A stretch of 64,000 nucleotides of DNA from Thiobius zoothamnicola. Lineage in GTDB: Bacteria; Pseudomonadota; Gammaproteobacteria; Chromatiales; Chromatiaceae. A model generated the notes under the pieces. That model was not told the origin of the DNA. It ran no database searches and was given only the letters and a program-made list of their open reading frames with translations. This document shows positions 59,806 through 64,000 of this stretch, in pieces (position 1 is the first letter of the stretch; every line of letters starts with the position of its first letter). Location of the stretch: contig OY782758.1 of the NCBI GenBank assembly GCA_963678215.1, forward strand, positions 620,001-684,000, read 5' to 3'. The position numbers were made by a program, and so were the translations under genes.

Positions 59806-61592
59806 CGGCCCCGTAAAAACAGCTTATCCAGATCTTGCAGAGAAAGTTGCATCCAGGTCGGACGACCATGATTACATTGCCCGGATCGTTCAGTACGTTC
59901 GATATCCCGCAGCAAAGCATCCATTTCGTCTCGATTCAAACGCCGGTTGGCACGCACCGAACCATGACACGCCAGGGTCGCAAGCACGGCATTAATGGAT
60001 TCGTTCAAACGGTCACTGTCACCATAAATAACCAGATCAGATAAAACATCACGCAGCAGCTTCTCCGCATCAGAGTCGCGTAATAATGCTGGCAATGCGC
60101 GCACCGCCAAAGCTTGTTCATCAATACGATCAACCGTCATTCCCAGGCGTTCAAAATCAGCTTGACGTTGCTCCGCCAAATCCGCCTCGCGCGCACTGAC
60201 CGCCACCGATACTGGCGTCAACAACGGCTGTGATGTGATCCCGTCCGCAGCACAAGCCTGCTTGAACCGCTCATAGACGATTCGTTCATGTGCCGCATGC
60301 ATATCCACTAAAACAAGCCCGGCCTGATTCTCCGCCAAAATGTAGACGCCATGCAGTTGTGCGATCGCAAAACCCAATGGCGGAACTTGCTCCGGTTCTT
60401 CAGATATCGCTGCGATACTCGCGGCTCCAACAGACGATGGTTGCTGCCATGTCATCGCGGCGCGATAAGCCGCTGGTTTATTTTCACGCACCTGTAAATC
60501 CATCCCTGGCTGATAGGACATCGGCTCTGATCGCGTGGATGGCGTGGGCGGTACGCCCACTACTGGCTCAGTCGGAATTTCTATTGATTCCGTTTGCGGA
60601 CGCTCTTCCGCCAGTATTTGATGCAATGTCCGAAAGATAAAGTCATGGGTTAATCGACTTTCACGGAAACGCACCTCATGCTTGGTGGGATGCACATTCA
60701 CATCAACTAATACCGGATCCAGTTTCAAAAACAACACATAGGCCGGATGTCTGCCCTGATAAAGCACATCCTGAAAAGCCTGCCGAACCGCATGGGTCAC
60801 CAATTTATCGCGCACCATCCGGCCATTCACGAAAAAATACTGCATATCTGCTTGACTACGTGAAAACGTCGGACGTGCCACCCAACCAGACAGCTTCAAG
60901 TCAACAGCGGCATGTTCAAGCCGCAACGCCTGTTCGACAAATCCATCACCAAGCAACCCGGACAAACGTTGCGCATGCCCCTGCACGCCAGTCACGGGTT
61001 TCACCGTAAAAATCTGGCGGCCATTATGCTGCAACAAAAATCCCACATCTGACCGGGCCACCGCCAGGCGGCGCACCATTTGTTCAACATGGCTGAACTC
61101 GGTTTTTTCTGTTTTGAGAAATTTACGCCGGGCTGGCGTGTTATAAAACAGGTCAGACACTTCAACCGTCGTGCCAACCGGGTGAGCCGCAGGACAAGGC
61201 GCATCACAATCGCCACCAACCCGCCAAGCAAGTTCAGCCTCTTGTTCGTGCGAAGTCAATGTCAAACGGGAGATCGAAGCGATGCTGGGCAAAGCTTCGC
61301 CACGGAACCCCATACTATTGATACGTTCGAGATCCGCCAGTGAAGCCACTTTGCTGGTCGCATGGCGCGACAGTGCTAACGCAAGATCATCCTGATATAA
61401 GCCGCATCCGTTATCCGTCACCCGAATGCGTTTGACGCCGCCCTGCTGAACCTCAATATGAATCTGGTTCGCACCGGCGTCCAAACTGTTTTCCACCAAC
61501 TCTTTAACTACTGACGCAGGGCGCTCAACCACTTCGCCAGCCGCAATCTGATTGATCAGTTGGGGCGGCAAAGCTTGAATGCGGTTCGGCAT
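59802..61592 (-). CDS. mutL: DNA mismatch repair protein MutL
   Basis: MutL links MutS to downstream repair. The GHKL ATPase motifs ELVENSLDAGA, VTDNGCG and FRGEALPSIASIS are in the N-terminal third. The C-terminal domain contains VDMHAAHERIVYE, which fits the metal-binding endonuclease pattern D-x-H-A-x2-E-x4-E with Met for Gln, so this MutL may nick DNA itself as in Pseudomonas. The ATG at 61592 gives MPNRIQALPPQLINQIAAGE; AGGA lies 9 nt upstream. The length is 596 residues. Confidence 0.95.
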   Translation of the reverse strand: MPNRIQALPPQLINQIAAGEVVERPASVVKELVENSLDAGANQIHIEVQQGGVKRIRVTDNGCGLYQDDLALALSRHATSKVASLADLERINSMGFRGEALPSIASISRLTLTSHEQEAELAWRVGGDCDAPCPAAHPVGTTVEVSDLFYNTPARRKFLKTEKTEFSHVEQMVRRLAVARSDVGFLLQHNGRQIFTVKPVTGVQGHAQRLSGLLGDGFVEQALRLEHAAVDLKLSGWVARPTFSRSQADMQYFFVNGRMVRDKLVTHAVRQAFQDVLYQGRHPAYVLFLKLDPVLVDVNVHPTKHEVRFRESRLTHDFIFRTLHQILAEERPQTESIEIPTEPVVGVPPTPSTRSEPMSYQPGMDLQVRENKPAAYRAAMTWQQPSSVGAASIAAISEEPEQVPPLGFAIAQLHGVYILAENQAGLVLVDMHAAHERIVYERFKQACAADGITSQPLLTPVSVAVSAREADLAEQRQADFERLGMTVDRIDEQALAVRALPALLRDSDAEKLLRDVLSDLVIYGDSDRLNESINAVLATLACHGSVRANRRLNRDEMDALLRDIERTERSGQCNHGRPTWMQLSLQDLDKLFLRGR

Positions 61593-61735
61593 AAATCTGA
61601 ATCCTGAATGGAATGTCACGCATAAGCCCTGAAATAGTCGGCCTATCTGGAAATTAATGGCTTGTCATCGGGTTTTAACAATGCTTTTCTATGCTTGCTG
61701 GCTAATATAAGTCAACTTAATGAGAGGTTTGCGCT

Positions 61736-61930
61736 ATGCAAAGAGAAAAAAAGCGCGTCGCCAAAGTATCGGAATTCGCCGACCCTAAACAGGTACAAGA
61801 AGAAATCACTTACCTTGAAGCTCGCATCGAACAAATTGGCTATGAAGGAGATTGCGCCTATGAACGCGCGATGTCCCGCTTCTTCACCGAGCAAGCCAAC
61901 ATACGTCGCGCCTGGCTACAAACCATTTGA
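61736..61930 (+). CDS. small conserved-looking hypothetical protein
   Basis: This 64-residue, highly charged, mostly helical product (VQEEITYLEARIEQIGYEGD, then CAYERAMSRFFTEQ) has a good ribosome site GAGAGG 8 nt before the ATG. No signal or membrane segment is seen. I do not recognise a family. It is divergent from mutL and 86 nt before trmO. Confidence 0.6.
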   Translation: MQREKKRVAKVSEFADPKQVQEEITYLEARIEQIGYEGDCAYERAMSRFFTEQANIRRAWLQTI

Positions 61931-62016
61931 TTGCCTTTTCACGCCCCGCCAATGCAGGGTTGTCCCTTTGCTGAAACCAAAACCAGTCAACCCCATGCAC
62001 TGAGTCCCAATCTGCC

Positions 62017-62718
62017 GTGCATACCGCCAATCTTCACCCGATAGCCCGAGTTCATTCGCCTTATAAAGAAAAATTCGGTATTCCACGCCAACCCGGCTTG
62101 GTCAGTGTGGCCGAAGGCTATCTGGAGATGCTGCCACCCTATCATCATGAAGCGGCTTTCGTGGGCATTGAAGGGTTCAGCCATCTTTGGATCATTTTCG
62201 GCTTCCATGCTTGCCAGGGCAAATCGAATTTACGCGTACGCCCTCCCCGACTCGGTGGTAACCAAACCATCGGCGTCTTCGCCAGCCGCTCACCATTCCG
62301 TCCTAACCACCTTGGCTTGTCCGTATTGCGTTTGTTGCGCACGGAATATGCCAACAAATCCCTGCACGTACATGTGGGTGGTTTGGATCTGCTGGACGGC
62401 ACGCCTGTCTACGACATCAAACCTTATGTGCCCTATGCTGACAATATTGAAGATGCATCAGGCGGATTCGCCGCTGACGCCCCGCAACCCCGCCTACCAG
62501 TCATCTTCTCAACCGAAGCGCAAATAACATTGCAAAACACCCCACAATGGCGCGACCTGATTGAACAAACTTTGCGTTTGGATCCGCGTCCGGCTTACCA
62601 ACGCAGTCAAACAACCGAACGACGATATGGCATGCGGATCGCTGACTTGGACGTGCGTTGGCGCATGGATGATGATAAAGCGTATGTGGAAGCGATACAT
62701 TTCATCACTTGCCCTTAA
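62017..62718 (+). CDS. trmO: tRNA (N6-threonylcarbamoyladenosine37-N6)-methyltransferase TrmO
   Basis: TrmO (TsaA) methylates t6A37 of tRNA-Thr. The TsaA beta-barrel motifs are IARVHSPYKEKFGIPRQPGL, FSHLWIIFGFH, IGVFASRSPFRPNHLGLSVL and LLDGTPVYDIKPYVPYAD. The start is GTG at 62017; no ATG fits better. Its 3' end overlaps the convergent dnaX gene by 14 nt. Confidence 0.94.
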   Translation: MHTANLHPIARVHSPYKEKFGIPRQPGLVSVAEGYLEMLPPYHHEAAFVGIEGFSHLWIIFGFHACQGKSNLRVRPPRLGGNQTIGVFASRSPFRPNHLGLSVLRLLRTEYANKSLHVHVGGLDLLDGTPVYDIKPYVPYADNIEDASGGFAADAPQPRLPVIFSTEAQITLQNTPQWRDLIEQTLRLDPRPAYQRSQTTERRYGMRIADLDVRWRMDDDKAYVEAIHFITCP

Positions 62719-64000
62719 TCTCATTCACCAAAGGTCGTACAGATTCAGATTCAATAACGCCATCGAACCGGTCTTGCACCACTTGCACAAACGGATCTTT
62801 GGCGATGTTTTCTTCAGCCTGTTGCTGACGCTCGGCTTTCGCCCGAGCTTCGCGGATAGCTGGTGTATCCTGTGACTCACTCACCGCCGCCTTGAGCTGT
62901 AATTTAACCGCCCGACCATGGTAGCGCTCTAATGCCTGTTGCAAACGTTGCTGGCTGTTCACGCCAATCAAGGACGCCGCCTGTTGCGCCACTGCCAAAG
63001 TCAGTGATTCGCCATCCCATCCACTGATCGTGCAATGACTGGCCAATTGCGCCGTCATACCTTTCAACCCAAGCTGTGGCAACACCTGATGCCAATCCGT
63101 AAATCCAGCAGTCGAAGGATGCGCAGTTGGGACGACCGGTTGGGGTGCGGCTGCCACGGGCGTTGATGCCGAATGACGATTTCGCGTCGGCTGAATTGGC
63201 TTTGCCTGCTCTTTCGCCGTCGGCTGATTGGACGCTGCATTGGAGATCAGCTTATCTGGCCTGAATGTCAACATGCGCAGCAAAATCATCTCAAAACCAC
63301 TTTGCGCGTCTGGAGCCAGCGGCAAATCACGTTGACCAGTTAACGCAATCTGATAATAAAGCTGGCTGTCTTCCGGACTGAGCATCTCAGCCAGTTGGCG
63401 CACAGATTGTTCATCCCCCCAATCTGGCCGCCAGCTATTCGGCATCGCCTGGATCAAGCTGACGCGGTGTAAAAGTAACAGAATATCTTTCAGCAAACTG
63501 GCGAAATCCGGTGCCAATTCTGCCAACTGACACACTTTCTGCATAGCTTCAGCCGCCTCACCCTGATGAATATGCCGGAGCAACGCAGGCAATGTATCAG
63601 ATGACGTTACCCCGAGCATGTCACGCACCGCCGATTGATCCAGTTCGCCGCCGCTAAAGGCAATCGCCTGATCCAACAAACTCAGTCCGTCACGCATACT
63701 GCCCTCCGCCGCACGAGCAAGTAATTGCAAAGCTTCAGGTTCAGCCTGAATCTGTTCAGCCGCCAGGATATGCGAAAATTGCGTTTGTATTTGATCCACC
63801 GGCAAGCGCTTCAAGCTGAACTGCAAACAACGCGACAAAACCGTGACCGGCACCTTTTGCGGATCCGTCGTGGCGAACAAAAATTTGACATGCGGCGGGG
63901 GTTCTTCCAACGTCTTCAATAGCGCATTGAAACTGTTACTGGAAAACATATGCACTTCATCAATCAAATAAACTTTATAACGCCCTCGCACGGGCGCATA
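62705..64000 (-). CDS. dnaX: DNA polymerase III subunit gamma/tau (partial)
   Basis: This is the 3' portion of dnaX; the 5' part lies beyond the window edge. The visible product starts YAPVRGRYKVYLIDEVHMFS (Walker B), followed by SFNALLKTLEEPPPHVKFLF, the sensor region TVLSRCLQFSLKRL, and EGSMRDGLSLLDQAIAFSGG of the clamp-loader fold. The C-terminal third is a Pro/Ala/Thr-rich linker and a tau-like domain ending VRPLVNEIKGK. No slippery heptamer for gamma production was identified. Confidence 0.96.
   Translation of the reverse strand, partial: YAPVRGRYKVYLIDEVHMFSSNSFNALLKTLEEPPPHVKFLFATTDPQKVPVTVLSRCLQFSLKRLPVDQIQTQFSHILAAEQIQAEPEALQLLARAAEGSMRDGLSLLDQAIAFSGGELDQSAVRDMLGVTSSDTLPALLRHIHQGEAAEAMQKVCQLAELAPDFASLLKDILLLLHRVSLIQAMPNSWRPDWGDEQSVRQLAEMLSPEDSQLYYQIALTGQRDLPLAPDAQSGFEMILLRMLTFRPDKLISNAASNQPTAKEQAKPIQPTRNRHSASTPVAAAPQPVVPTAHPSTAGFTDWHQVLPQLGLKGMTAQLASHCTISGWDGESLTLAVAQQAASLIGVNSQQRLQQALERYHGRAVKLQLKAAVSESQDTPAIREARAKAERQQQAEENIAKDPFVQVVQDRFDGVIESESVRPLVNEIKGK

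Noticed and set aside
61712..61894. 60-codon minus-strand frame opposite the 64-aa gene
   Set aside because: The plus-strand frame has a good ribosome site and charged helical composition; the minus frame has none.
1..64000. CRISPR arrays
   Set aside because: No series of short direct repeats with regular unique spacers was seen; the only clustered repeats are IS ends, peptide cassettes and attC sites.
1..64000. Riboswitches or other known structured RNAs besides tRNAs
   Set aside because: Leader regions of gshB, queE, the TRAP gene, rpsA and ureD were read; only simple hairpins were seen, none matching a riboswitch core I know.

Overview
The window looks like chromosomal DNA of a gammaproteobacterium. 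It carries lon-hupB, aroA-cmk-rpsA-ihfB, nadK-recN, mutL-miaA, a complete mlaFEDCB operon and gmhB-plsC, all in gammaproteobacterial arrangements. Integron attC sites, several IS families, REP-like palindromes and a free-standing urease operon suggest an environmental lineage with an active accessory genome. I cannot name the genus from the sequence.

Layout. 1-7.2 kb is core: a terminator, tRNA-Asp, tRNA-Val, hupB, lon, clpX (no clpP beside it), plsC-gmhB and the divergent rluD. 7.3-13.7 kb is the most unusual block. It has a PatA/PatG-type subtilisin protease, three intact and one decayed copy of a small peptide gene whose leader begins MKLPNQNPGV, and, interleaved or downstream, three compact enzymes: a papain-like Cys-His-Asp protein, an HNH nuclease and a peptidoglycan-binding muramidase with a one-helix membrane partner. 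13.7-17.1 kb holds an esterase and a Csd4/Csd6-like peptidoglycan-trimming pair known from cell-shape control. 17.1-23.3 kb holds recN, nadK and ureDABC without ureEFG. 23.4-27.5 kb is an AT-rich island with a decayed ISAs1 element, a secreted beta-propeller protein with two near-identical C-terminal domains, and a frameshifted integrase-type IS with threefold terminal repeats. 27.7-40.2 kb is mostly core: queE-like, a fused TRAP permease, ihfB, rpsA, cmk, aroA, tcdA, aat, a double-thioredoxin protein, gshB and apbE.

40.2-43.9 kb is an integron-like cassette array with no integrase in view. It has two full attC sites and one truncated attC, with toxin-antitoxin cassettes. Two of the three toxins are frameshifted, and one cassette has a strong promoter that would give a leaderless mRNA. 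An IS4 element with 21-bp perfect ends separates the last attC from an IS30 remnant. 44.3-53.3 kb has small conserved genes, rlmH, a secreted endonuclease I, and a four-gene set (Sel1-repeat protein, periplasmic von Willebrand A protein, ABC ATPase, FtsX-type permease) resembling the TagST arm of type VI secretion regulation but with no secretion genes nearby; then recJ and fdxA. 53.4-64 kb has an IS1182 remnant, mlaFEDCB-proA, a DUF6398 gene, miaA-mutL, trmO and the 3' part of dnaX, which runs off the right edge.

The best candidate for an undescribed system is 7.3-13.7 kb. The precursor leaders match the cyanobactin-type pattern LPxQxx(P/G)VxR, and the protease has the PatG C-terminal region. 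There is no YcaO cyclodehydratase, lanthionine synthase, radical SAM enzyme or prenyltransferase, and the cores lack Cys, so a simple protease-processed (possibly cyclised) helical bacteriocin is the most economical reading. The three enzymes may be co-secreted toxins, lysis or release factors, or unrelated cargo.
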